DNA of 64,000 nucleotides from Pseudoalteromonas lipolytica. GTDB lineage: Bacteria; Pseudomonadota; Gammaproteobacteria; Enterobacterales; Alteromonadaceae. The translations under genes and the position numbers were made by a program. Below are positions 1 through 8,234 of this stretch, piece after piece (position 1 is the stretch's first letter; each line of letters opens with the position of its first letter). The notes under the pieces are model-generated. The model searched no databases. It was not told where the DNA came from and saw nothing but the letters and a program-made list of their open reading frames with translations. The DNA lies in assembly GCF_900116435.1 (NCBI RefSeq), contig NZ_FPAZ01000001.1, positions 173,426-237,425 of the forward strand, written 5' to 3'.

Positions 1-575
1 TGCCAATCTTCTACAGCAACAGAAACATCAACAAGCACAGATTCAAGCTCTTTCTTAAACGATTCAATCACTTTTGCGTCTGTTTGACGATCAATTTCGA
101 TAAAGAATACCGTTTTTGTAGACGTTGATTCTTGCTCTGCTTTTAAGCTAGAAATACCCGTGATTTTTGCGTTTTTATCACGTTGAATTTTAAGCGGAGA
201 GTGAAGTAGCAAGTGAGAAGCGATGTTTTCGCGGGTCATGGCCATACGCACAGAATCAACTAAGAAAGGCATATCTTTAGCGATAATTTCTACAATTGTG
301 TGCGATGACTGCCAGCCATCTTTTGCTACTTCAGGATTGAAGACACGGACAACCGCGTCATCAGAATTATTTTTTTCTAGCGAGTTCCATAGGCTTAGTG
401 CAGCGCCATATAAGTCACTATCGTTGCGATGTGCCAAATCCTCTTTAGACATATTGCTGTACAAGGCTTTGGCGAATTTCTCAACGAGTAACACATTATC
501 AGCGTGAACTTTTTTCTGGATCAGCTTACAGACATTATCTAAGATAACCGAGGCTTGCCCTTCATTTCGTGTCAT
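1..575 (-). CDS. gdhB: NAD-specific glutamate dehydrogenase, large form (N-terminal part, runs off the window)
   Basis: Reverse-strand reading frame open from ATG at 575 to the window edge; 191 residues are visible, beginning MTRNEGQASVILDNVCKLI. The segment DMPFLVDSVRMAMTREN (about residues 100-116) is typical of the N-terminal regulatory region of the very large (about 1600-residue) NAD-dependent glutamate dehydrogenases, which oxidise glutamate to 2-oxoglutarate and ammonia in the cytoplasm. The start has a good ribosome-binding site (AAGGAA, about 7 nt upstream). The catalytic domain lies outside the window, so the assignment rests on the N-terminal region alone. It is separated from the upstream RND gene by 212 bp containing a strong hairpin, so it probably has its own promoter. 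Confidence 0.85.
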   Translation of the reverse strand, partial: MTRNEGQASVILDNVCKLIQKKVHADNVLLVEKFAKALYSNMSKEDLAHRNDSDLYGAALSLWNSLEKNNSDDAVVRVFNPEVAKDGWQSSHTIVEIIAKDMPFLVDSVRMAMTRENIASHLLLHSPLKIQRDKNAKITGISSLKAEQESTSTKTVFFIEIDRQTDAKVIESFKKELESVLVDVSVAVEDW

Positions 576-746
576 TGTATGTTCCTTAATCTATACTACT
601 TATTGATTAGTAGAATATTTGTACAGCCATTTATTAGCGTGGAGTCAGGTAAATTCTAACTCTTTTACAGCTAATAAACAGCCTTTTCGATGAAATCATT
701 TTAAGCTTTTCAGCTATTTGGTCATCTATTCACAAAATATAGATAT

Positions 747-768
747 ATATGGCCATTCCTGGCCATAT
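747..768 (-). terminator. Hairpin downstream of the RND operon
   Basis: A perfect 9-bp stem (ATATGGCCA / TGGCCATAT) with a 4-nt loop lies just past the stop codon of the RND gene. On the minus strand it is followed by an A/T-rich run (TATATCTATATTTT), not a clean U-tract. It is probably the end of the DUF1302-RND operon transcript, separating it from the glutamate dehydrogenase gene. Confidence 0.5.
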
Positions 769-787
769 CGGAGCACAATTATTTACA

Positions 788-3112
788 TTATTTTTTCTGG
801 TCAGTCCAGAGGAAGCTACCAATCGCGGGTAAAAGCAGCACTGCACCTAACATATTCACTAAGAACATAAAGGTAAGCAGAATACCCATATCCACCTGGA
901 ACTTCAGATCAGAGAAAATCCACGTGCTCACCCCTATCGCCAAGGTGATACCTGTGAAGAGTACTGCACTGCCTCGTTCAACAAGGGCGTTACGGTAAGC
1001 GACTTCTAATGCGACGCCACGTTTTAACTGTGACATCATCGATGACAGAATGTAAATTCCGTAATCAACGCCAATCCCCACCCCTAATGCGATAACAGGT
1101 AAGGTTGATACCGTTAAGCCTATTTCTAATTGCACCATTAATGCTTGCGCAAGTGTTGATACGATATACAACGGCAGTACCACGGCTACTGTGGCTTTTA
1201 CGCTCCTAAAACTCACTAAGCAAAGTAAAATAACTGCGCCATAAACATAGAGCATCATCGGTAATTGTGCAGCCGACACAGATTCATTTGTTGCAGCCAT
1301 TACCCCAACAGGGCCTGAAGCTAGCTTAAATTGCACTTTATCGGTTTGCTCTTGAGCTGCAAACTCTTTTACCTTTGCGACAACATGATCAATTGTCTCT
1401 GCTTTATGGTCATTTAAGAAAATGATTACAGGCATCACTGAACAGTTACCATCTAACAAACCAGAGCTGGTCTCAACACGCGATGTCGATTGCACTAAGC
1501 TTGCGGTATTACGCGGTAAACTTTGCCATTTTAAATTACCTTCATTAAAACCAGCATTAACCGACTGAGCAACGCTACTTAAACTCACTGCTGATTGTAC
1601 GCCAGCTACATTTTCCATTTGCCATTGGAAACGACCGATTCGCTCCATTACATCATGCTCTGTACACGCTGCAGGATATGCTTCAACAATCACTTTTAAA
1701 ATATCAGATGAAATCGTGTACTTATCTGAAATCAAGAAGGTGTCTTGATTATATCGCGCATCTTGATGCAGTGAAGGTGCGCCGGCGTGCAAGTCACCAA
1801 TACGCATTTTATCTGCCTGCCAGTAACCGACTGCAAAGAGGAGTGCCGTTAAAACAATGATGACTGCTGCGGTCTTTCGTTCAGTTGTCTTAACCAAAAT
1901 TTCACGCAAGGTATCCAGCATGTTTGGTTTGTCTGTGTGGTTACCAGATTGGATACGCACCGAGCCTTCAAAGTTCATGTAAGACGCCCAAACAGGCAGA
2001 AGGATCAAGTTAGTGAATATAATCACCGCCACACCCAAACTCGCTGTAATCGCTAACTCTCGGATAATACCGATATCAATGGTTAATAATGTTAGGAAGC
2101 CAATCGTATCAGATAACAACGCTATACCACCGGGGATTAACAAGGCTCTAAAACTTGCCTGACAACACACGCGTGTATTGCTGCCGGTGCACACTTTTTT
2201 ACCAATGTCGTTGATCATTTGCACGCCATGGCTTACACCAATAGCAAACACTAAAAACGGCACTAAGATTGACATTGGATCAAGTCCAAAGCCAAGACTT
2301 GACAGTAAACCAAGCTGCCAGATGACCGCTATAATTGAGCAAGCAATCGGCAAAATTGTTAGTTTTAAACTGTGGCAGAATAACCACACCATGATAAATG
2401 TAAATGCGATAGCAATAGCGAAAAACAGCACCACCCCTTTCGCACCTTCTGCAACATCACCCGCCATTTTCGCAAAGCCAATAATATGAATACTGACTTT
2501 GTCTGTACTGAGCGGTTCGCGCACTTGTGTTTCTAATTTTTCAGCAAATGCGAGGGTATCGAGTTTTTCTTGCGTTTGGGGATCAAATTCAAGTAGCTGT
2601 GCTGTCACCATCGCACATGAATAATCACTCGCAATCATGCGCCCCACAACTTTTGCTTTTTCAATATTCTCTTTTACAACTGCTAAACCTTGTTTATCAG
2701 CAGTAAAGTTGGCTGGAATGATTGGGCCACCGGCAAAGCCGTCTTCGACAACTTCTACAAAACGTGCACTGGGAGCAAAAATTGAGTTTACTAGCGGACG
2801 ATTTACCCCTGGAATAAAGTAAAGTTGGTCATGAACAGCTTTTAACTGCGTAAAAAACTCCTCATTAAATATATCGCCCTCAGCATCACACACTGAAATT
2901 AAAATACTGTTTGCACCACCAAACTGCTTTTCATGTTTGGTATACACTTTCATGTATTCGTGGTTTAGTGGAATATTCTTATTAAACGACGCATCGAGTT
3001 GAATTTGTGTTGCTTTAAACAATAAAAAACAGGTGATTACTGCAAACGAAATAATCGCAAATAGACGATGACGAAACACCGCCTTTTCTAAAAAATCTAA
3101 AAAGCCACGCAT
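788..3112 (-). CDS. RND superfamily (MMPL/HAE3-like) permease
   Basis: 774 residues. One transmembrane segment lies near residues 17-36, followed by a periplasmic domain to about 225, then a block of five membrane segments (about 225-385). A second repeat starts near 412 and ends in the membrane block at 620-765. This two-fold layout is that of RND permeases of the MMPL/HAE3 type, which move lipids or hydrophobic compounds, often without the classic MFP/TolC partners. The motif GVGIGVDYGIYILSSMM in the second half is typical. It is the last gene of a four-gene operon; its ATG overlaps the stop of the YCF48-like gene. The substrate is unknown. The family call is firm, the transport role is inferred from the family. 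Confidence 0.85.
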   Translation of the reverse strand: MRGFLDFLEKAVFRHRLFAIISFAVITCFLLFKATQIQLDASFNKNIPLNHEYMKVYTKHEKQFGGANSILISVCDAEGDIFNEEFFTQLKAVHDQLYFIPGVNRPLVNSIFAPSARFVEVVEDGFAGGPIIPANFTADKQGLAVVKENIEKAKVVGRMIASDYSCAMVTAQLLEFDPQTQEKLDTLAFAEKLETQVREPLSTDKVSIHIIGFAKMAGDVAEGAKGVVLFFAIAIAFTFIMVWLFCHSLKLTILPIACSIIAVIWQLGLLSSLGFGLDPMSILVPFLVFAIGVSHGVQMINDIGKKVCTGSNTRVCCQASFRALLIPGGIALLSDTIGFLTLLTIDIGIIRELAITASLGVAVIIFTNLILLPVWASYMNFEGSVRIQSGNHTDKPNMLDTLREILVKTTERKTAAVIIVLTALLFAVGYWQADKMRIGDLHAGAPSLHQDARYNQDTFLISDKYTISSDILKVIVEAYPAACTEHDVMERIGRFQWQMENVAGVQSAVSLSSVAQSVNAGFNEGNLKWQSLPRNTASLVQSTSRVETSSGLLDGNCSVMPVIIFLNDHKAETIDHVVAKVKEFAAQEQTDKVQFKLASGPVGVMAATNESVSAAQLPMMLYVYGAVILLCLVSFRSVKATVAVVLPLYIVSTLAQALMVQLEIGLTVSTLPVIALGVGIGVDYGIYILSSMMSQLKRGVALEVAYRNALVERGSAVLFTGITLAIGVSTWIFSDLKFQVDMGILLTFMFLVNMLGAVLLLPAIGSFLWTDQKK

Positions 3113-4116
3113 TACTGATTCAACTCCTTCACTTTAATGCCATCTTCAGAAGCCATAACCAGTTTATTCTGAAATACAACGCCATCGAGTAATGATTTAC
3201 CATCAGCCATCTGCTCTTCTGTTAGCTCACCATCTTTGATATGAAAAATAACCCCACTGTTTGCGAATAATAGCCATTCATTTTTGTAATTAATTGCGCT
3301 ATTAACGGTAGCGTGATTATCAGAGTCAACTTGTAGCCACTCTTGAGATTGCGCTTGGCGTGTAAAAATATTTCCTCGTAGACCTGCAACAAGATCTTCG
3401 CCACCGCTTTGTGCAGTTGACGCAAACGTAAAGAAAGAACCCATATATATTTCTTCTAAACGCTGCCATGTTTGACCATTGTCTAGGCTTTGCGCCATTA
3501 AACCCATTTCACCTACGAGCATTAAACGGTCTGCAACGTTAACAATACGGTTAAAATGTGGCAGGATTGATGCTGTTTCAGCTTCGTATCCTTCAGGATC
3601 ATTGTTTTTAAGATCGTTTAAATAAACACGATCATCCTCAAATAATAAGCTGTCTAAAAACCGTTTATTCCAGTTTTTTCCGCCATCATTCGTTTCAAAA
3701 AACATCCCATAAGCACCCACTGCGTAGCCATGCTGCGCTGAGGTAAATAAAATGTCTAAGCACGGCTTATCCATATGGGGCAATGCCTGTTGCAATTGCC
3801 ATGTTTTACCAGCATCCGTCGTATTAATAATGGTTGCATCATGGCCACAGGCCCATCCTAAATCCGTGTCATAAAAGTTCACTGCCGTTAATAACACTTG
3901 TGTAGGTACACTCGCCTGTTGCCATTGCTGTGCATCTGAGCTCGTGATGACAACACCATGTTTACCAACTGCGATGAGTTGATTGCCTGATATCTCAATA
4001 TCAGTAAGAAGGGTTTTGTCTGCGTTAACAGCAGAAATTGCCTGCTGAGGCTGTGGCATGTCTTGAGCAAAACATGAAGCACTATAAGCAAGACAAGCAT
4101 AAAGCAAATACTTCAT
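3112..4116 (-). CDS. YCF48-like (BNR/beta-propeller) exported protein
   Basis: 334 residues with an N-terminal signal peptide (about residues 1-17, cleavage after CFA). The mature part carries repeated blades ending in Asp-box style motifs: TDAGKTW (near 104), NDGGKNW (near 145) and LDNGQTW (near 213). These are typical of YCF48/photosystem II assembly factor-like propellers, which in non-photosynthetic bacteria occur next to RND permeases. It probably acts in the periplasm as an accessory protein of the adjacent permease. It overlaps that gene by one base and follows DUF1329 after a 123-bp gap containing a hairpin. No enzymatic residues are recognised. Confidence 0.8.
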   Translation of the reverse strand: MKYLLYACLAYSASCFAQDMPQPQQAISAVNADKTLLTDIEISGNQLIAVGKHGVVITSSDAQQWQQASVPTQVLLTAVNFYDTDLGWACGHDATIINTTDAGKTWQLQQALPHMDKPCLDILFTSAQHGYAVGAYGMFFETNDGGKNWNKRFLDSLLFEDDRVYLNDLKNNDPEGYEAETASILPHFNRIVNVADRLMLVGEMGLMAQSLDNGQTWQRLEEIYMGSFFTFASTAQSGGEDLVAGLRGNIFTRQAQSQEWLQVDSDNHATVNSAINYKNEWLLFANSGVIFHIKDGELTEEQMADGKSLLDGVVFQNKLVMASEDGIKVKELNQ

Positions 4117-4207
4117 AAAGATAAATCGCCTTCGATAGAATAAAAAAGCAAGCCAACAACATAATCGTGATTACACCTTTCATACGTTGACTTGCCTACA
4201 TTGCAAG

Positions 4208-4229
4208 AGGCACCTGTTTCCAGGTGCCT
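4208..4229 (-). other. Intercistronic stem-loop inside the DUF1329-YCF48 gap
   Basis: A perfect 9-bp stem (AGGCACCTG / CAGGTGCCT) with a GAAA tetraloop on the RNA strand sits 11 nt after the DUF1329 stop. There is no U-tract. It is better read as an mRNA-stability or processing element that could set higher expression of the two proximal outer-membrane genes than of the distal YCF48 and RND genes. Confidence 0.55.
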
Positions 4230-4239
4230 AGTGTGTAGA

Positions 4240-5607
4240 TTAACGACCTTCGCGGCGTAATGCGCTAGAGGTAAACTCATTGTCGTTTAATGTTTTTGAG
4301 AAGTCATACATTTTTTCTTGGTTATCTAAACCAATCGCTAAATAACGACGTGAATTTAAGTCGTGGTATACATCTAGCGTACTCCAATGCGTAGGTACTT
4401 CGTAGTAGTTCAAGCCATGCGACATTGCAACACGATACATTTGATCGCGATTATCATAAATATCGGCTACATGAACTTGCCAGCTATCCTCGTCAATATA
4501 AAACACACGCTTTTTATAAATATGACGCGTGCCTTCTTTAAGGTTCGCTTCTACAACCCATACTCTGTGCTTTTCATAGCGCACATGTTCAGGGTTAATA
4601 TGACCCGCTTGTAAAATATCATCGTAGGTTAACTTGTCGCTATGAAGCTTATAACTATTGTAAGGAATATAAAGCTCTTGCTTGCCTTTTAATGTCCAGT
4701 TATAGCGATTTGGTGAACCATTAAACATATCAAAGTCGTCGGTTGTACGTAAGCTATCTGCTGCAGTACCCGGTGCATCATAGGCTACGTTTGGCGCACG
4801 ACGAACACGACGTTGACCTGAGTTGTAGGTCCATGCTTGACGTGGCGTTAAGATTTGGTCCATTGTTTCATGAACAAGCAATGCGGTACCAGCAAGACGA
4901 GCAGGTTCAGTTACCTTTTGTTTAAACTTAAATAGAATATTTGATTCTTGAAGTTGTTCAGGTGTCGACTGTGGATTTGAGTATTCAACTAACAACTGTT
5001 CATCAAAACCTACATAATTATACGAGCCTGATGCCGTCGGTGCTGCTTGTCCAGCATAACGCTCTACGGCTAAACCACGAAAACGTAATAGGTGATTCCA
5101 AATGGCTTCTAAGCCGTCTTTAGGAATTGGGAATGGCACGCCTACTGCCGTGTTCTTAATACCATTACCGCCTTCAACTAATTCAGCCGTAGTCGCGTAT
5201 TTTTTAGTAGCATCGTATACAAACTGAGGATACGAAGCACTGCGACGGGTTGGATAAATGTTCATTTTAAATGTGTCAGGGTATGTATTGAATAACTCAA
5301 TTTGACCAGGACTCAAGAGATCTTTGTATTTATCGACGTTCGACTTATCGATGGTGAATAATACCTTGTCATCTGCAAACGGATCAGGGTGATGCATACC
5401 CGGTTTGTAATCTGCAGGAGGCGTTGTAATACCGCCTGTCCATTCAGGGATAGAGCCATCTTTGTTTGCCGATTTTTCTGCACCAATGGGTGTTAAATCT
5501 TTACCTAAACGTGCCGCTTCATCAGCGGTAATTTTTGCAAGCACACTGCTGCTTGCAAAAACGCTACAAAACGCTGCAGCAATGAGGGTAGGTTTTCTAA
5601 TAATCAT
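4240..5607 (-). CDS. DUF1329 family exported protein
   Basis: 455 residues with a signal peptide (about residues 1-24, ...SSSVLA/KITADEAARLG). The sequence KDLTPIGAEKSANKDGSIPEW is characteristic of the start of DUF1329 proteins, a family described as having a lipoprotein-carrier (LolB-like) fold and almost always encoded next to DUF1302. The protein is probably periplasmic or attached to the inner face of the outer membrane. It starts 9 nt after the DUF1302 stop with ribosome-binding site AAGGG, so the two are co-translated. The molecular role is not established; moving a hydrophobic ligand between the RND permease and the outer membrane is an inference. Confidence 0.88.
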   Translation of the reverse strand: MIIRKPTLIAAAFCSVFASSSVLAKITADEAARLGKDLTPIGAEKSANKDGSIPEWTGGITTPPADYKPGMHHPDPFADDKVLFTIDKSNVDKYKDLLSPGQIELFNTYPDTFKMNIYPTRRSASYPQFVYDATKKYATTAELVEGGNGIKNTAVGVPFPIPKDGLEAIWNHLLRFRGLAVERYAGQAAPTASGSYNYVGFDEQLLVEYSNPQSTPEQLQESNILFKFKQKVTEPARLAGTALLVHETMDQILTPRQAWTYNSGQRRVRRAPNVAYDAPGTAADSLRTTDDFDMFNGSPNRYNWTLKGKQELYIPYNSYKLHSDKLTYDDILQAGHINPEHVRYEKHRVWVVEANLKEGTRHIYKKRVFYIDEDSWQVHVADIYDNRDQMYRVAMSHGLNYYEVPTHWSTLDVYHDLNSRRYLAIGLDNQEKMYDFSKTLNDNEFTSSALRREGR

Positions 5608-5616
5608 AATTTACCC

Positions 5617-7701
5617 TTAAATTGAATATTTAATATTGAAAGAAACATAATCGCGGTCAGAGAAAGTATTCGTCGCACCACCACCCCAGAAAGAGTTGTA
5701 GCTAAAGTCGAATGACCACGCATTTTGATAGTTAAAGTTCATCGTCACGCCCAGTGACTTACGATCTTCAACAAACAGGAACATCGGGTCAGGTGTAATA
5801 CCATTCACGTCGTGTGAAAATACGAAACGTGGTGAGAAATTCACCCCGTTAAAGACATTAAAGTAATCACCTTTAGCGATTAAGCGGTAACCCCACGCAG
5901 ACGCAGTTGGAAATGGGTTTGTCTCAGGGCCGTTTGAAATACCGAGGTGGAGTGTCGAATAATCATCACCTAATGGGCCTTGCATGATACCGCTTCGACC
6001 CGTACCCGCAACATTCAAGCGTAACTCATCGTATTCCGGCATATCATTAATACGAACACCACCAATTTCACCCACAACAGCCCAACTATCAGCACCAAGA
6101 GATGGGCCAAATAAATGGGTAGCAGTAAACTGAAGCTGAGCTGTATTACGAAGAATATAGCCTTGTGCAACTTCACCAGGACCAACGACACTGGTCGCAT
6201 CGCCTAAGCTCATTTGCGAAATACCTGCAAAATCAGGACGAATACCCGCAACAGCTAATTGCTCAGGCATACCAGCGTATAATAATTCAACATCATCTAT
6301 TTGCAGTGGCTCATCTTGACGGAAGGCAAATTCGCCCGCAAGTGCGGTCTCACCCACGGTTGTATTAAAGCTTAAACCGTACAGCTTAATATCTTCAGGG
6401 TACTCTAATTGCCCTTTAGTGAATGCTTGAAGACTTGTAACATTATCTTCTGTTATTTCAGAAGTTAATAGCATACCAATATCAGCAGCCAATGCTTGCG
6501 ATGTAAAATTAGATACTTGACCAGAAATAACAGGTCGGCGGCTGTGATAGTTAATGTGGTAAAGGGCGACTTCTGTATCGTTTAGTTCAGGTAAGTACAT
6601 ACCTAAACGTAAACCGTATTGTCCACCATCATCAGGTTCATTTTTACCCGCATCCCCCTTGCCTTTTAAAGCAACTTTGGTCGGAAATGCCAGGTACATT
6701 TGCGCCATCATTGCTTGCCCTTGCGGCGATGTAGGATCGATACCTTGTGAGCGCACAATATCATCTAAACTATTTAAGCTGTCTGTTAAGAAAGCTAAAT
6801 CGATATCAGGGTTTGATGTGAAACCAAGCTGGATATTTTGTTGGTAACCATTTTCAGACGCGAAATCATTCGTTGAAAAATAAGTACCTGCAGCAGGAAG
6901 GCGCGTTTCGTGCCATTCATACTGATAAAAACCTTCAAGGGTAATATTATCGGTAATACCTAATGAAGCCCATAGCATACCAACGGGTATGAATGCTTCT
7001 TTTAACTCCGCACCTGGCGCTTTCAAACGGTCAATATCAACCGGGTTTACGTTGATACCGTGAGAAATTAAGGTACTTTCACCCCAGTTAACGACCTGCT
7101 GACCTAAGCGAATAGATAGCGGGTTTCGACCTTCGTTAAGGTCAAAGTTCGCCCAGACGTACGCGTCAAGTAAGCGTAAATCGGCACATACTTGCTCTTT
7201 GGTGTCGTCATCATCACAGGGGTCAACTTTCTTACCTGATGTTGGGTTACTATATGCAAAGTCACCATCCATCAACGCGAAATCATAAAAGTACATGAAA
7301 CGGGTAAAAAGACCGTAATTATCTTTACTAATCGATAACTCATGGTTGCCTTTTAACAGCTTTGAAAAAGAATCACCACTGTCGAAGTTAAGGTTACCAG
7401 CATCGCCATTATTTGAATAAGCGCCTGGCTGGTTCCATACATCAGAAGAAGAGTAAATAGGATTTAAAGCAGGATGATAGCCCGACCAATCAAATGATGG
7501 GTTATTACTTTTACCTATAATTGCAAAGTCACGGTCTTCGACTCGAATACTCTGCCCATATGAAAAGCTAGAGTCAAAACGTACGTCAAAATCACCTAAT
7601 TGAAAAGTGGCCGCGTGCAAAGCTGTGCTTGAGAGTCCCAGAGTCGCCGCCGCGAATCCCAAAGCTATTTTGTTTTTAACAAAAAGCGATCTTTTTATCA
7701 T
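5617..7701 (-). CDS. DUF1302 family outer-membrane protein
   Basis: About 694 residues from the ATG at 7701, with a signal peptide (about 1-30, ending TALHA/ATFQLG). The C-terminus reads SFNIKYSI, alternating hydrophobic residues with a near-terminal aromatic, as in outer-membrane beta-barrels; the mature chain is rich in Tyr, Asn and Gly strands. It is the first gene of the four-gene operon. An ATG at 7710 is also in frame but directly abuts the AGGGGG ribosome-binding site, so the ATG at 7701 with 9-nt spacing is preferred. DUF1302 proteins are thought to be porin-like partners of DUF1329; the transported compound is not known. Confidence 0.85.
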   Translation of the reverse strand: MIKRSLFVKNKIALGFAAATLGLSSTALHAATFQLGDFDVRFDSSFSYGQSIRVEDRDFAIIGKSNNPSFDWSGYHPALNPIYSSSDVWNQPGAYSNNGDAGNLNFDSGDSFSKLLKGNHELSISKDNYGLFTRFMYFYDFALMDGDFAYSNPTSGKKVDPCDDDDTKEQVCADLRLLDAYVWANFDLNEGRNPLSIRLGQQVVNWGESTLISHGINVNPVDIDRLKAPGAELKEAFIPVGMLWASLGITDNITLEGFYQYEWHETRLPAAGTYFSTNDFASENGYQQNIQLGFTSNPDIDLAFLTDSLNSLDDIVRSQGIDPTSPQGQAMMAQMYLAFPTKVALKGKGDAGKNEPDDGGQYGLRLGMYLPELNDTEVALYHINYHSRRPVISGQVSNFTSQALAADIGMLLTSEITEDNVTSLQAFTKGQLEYPEDIKLYGLSFNTTVGETALAGEFAFRQDEPLQIDDVELLYAGMPEQLAVAGIRPDFAGISQMSLGDATSVVGPGEVAQGYILRNTAQLQFTATHLFGPSLGADSWAVVGEIGGVRINDMPEYDELRLNVAGTGRSGIMQGPLGDDYSTLHLGISNGPETNPFPTASAWGYRLIAKGDYFNVFNGVNFSPRFVFSHDVNGITPDPMFLFVEDRKSLGVTMNFNYQNAWSFDFSYNSFWGGGATNTFSDRDYVSFNIKYSI

Positions 7702-8012
7702 TGTGTTCATCCCCCTGTAACGGGTTGTTTTGTGATCAAATTGTTGTTTTTAGAATCTTTCTAACGATAGAAGCGAAATAGTAAAAATACAATATAGAAC
7801 GCGTTCAATCGGTTAATATTTATTTAAAAATGTGACGTTTACGTATTGGTAAGACGTCATACCAGATAATTTATACACGTAAATTAACAATAGAACAAAT
7901 TGAATTAACAAAAATATAATAAGATTATTTTATAGGAGGGAGAAAAATGTGGCTAATTTTTGGGTAAATTAGCACACTTTGTCGTATGACAGCTTTAAGG
8001 TTATTTGGCGTT
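7702..8012 (-). promoter_or_regulatory. Upstream region of the DUF1302 operon
   Basis: About 300 bp of A/T-rich non-coding sequence between DUF1302 and DUF2835. The only structured element I see is the 10-bp palindrome GAACGCGTTC at 7797-7806, about 100 nt upstream of the DUF1302 start. It is a reasonable repressor-site candidate but only one copy is present. No convincing sigma-70 promoter could be fixed by eye. Confidence 0.3.
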
Positions 8013-8234
8013 TTAACTCACTTTTTCAAGCTTTAAAAACTGATTATCAGCGCCCAGCGTGAGCCTAAAACGCCCTCTTATCCCTAATGATGAAATAAAA
8101 GGACGTAAATGCTTGGCAGCAAAACGAATTGTTTTGCCACCATCTTCTGTTACCTGTACTGAAGTATATTTACCATGATAGTAATCAAGGCATTCTGCAT
8201 AACTTAAATACAAAGAAAAAAAGTATTCAGTCAT
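8013..8234 (-). CDS. DUF2835 family small protein
   Basis: 73 residues, matching in length and content the DUF2835 family of small cytoplasmic gammaproteobacterial proteins (aromatic N-terminus FFSLYLSYAECLDYYHG, then basic KTIRFAAKHLRPF). Its ATG overlaps the pepN stop by one base (TAATG), so it is translationally coupled to pepN. Function unknown. Confidence 0.75.
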   Translation of the reverse strand: MTEYFFSLYLSYAECLDYYHGKYTSVQVTEDGGKTIRFAAKHLRPFISSLGIRGRFRLTLGADNQFLKLEKVS

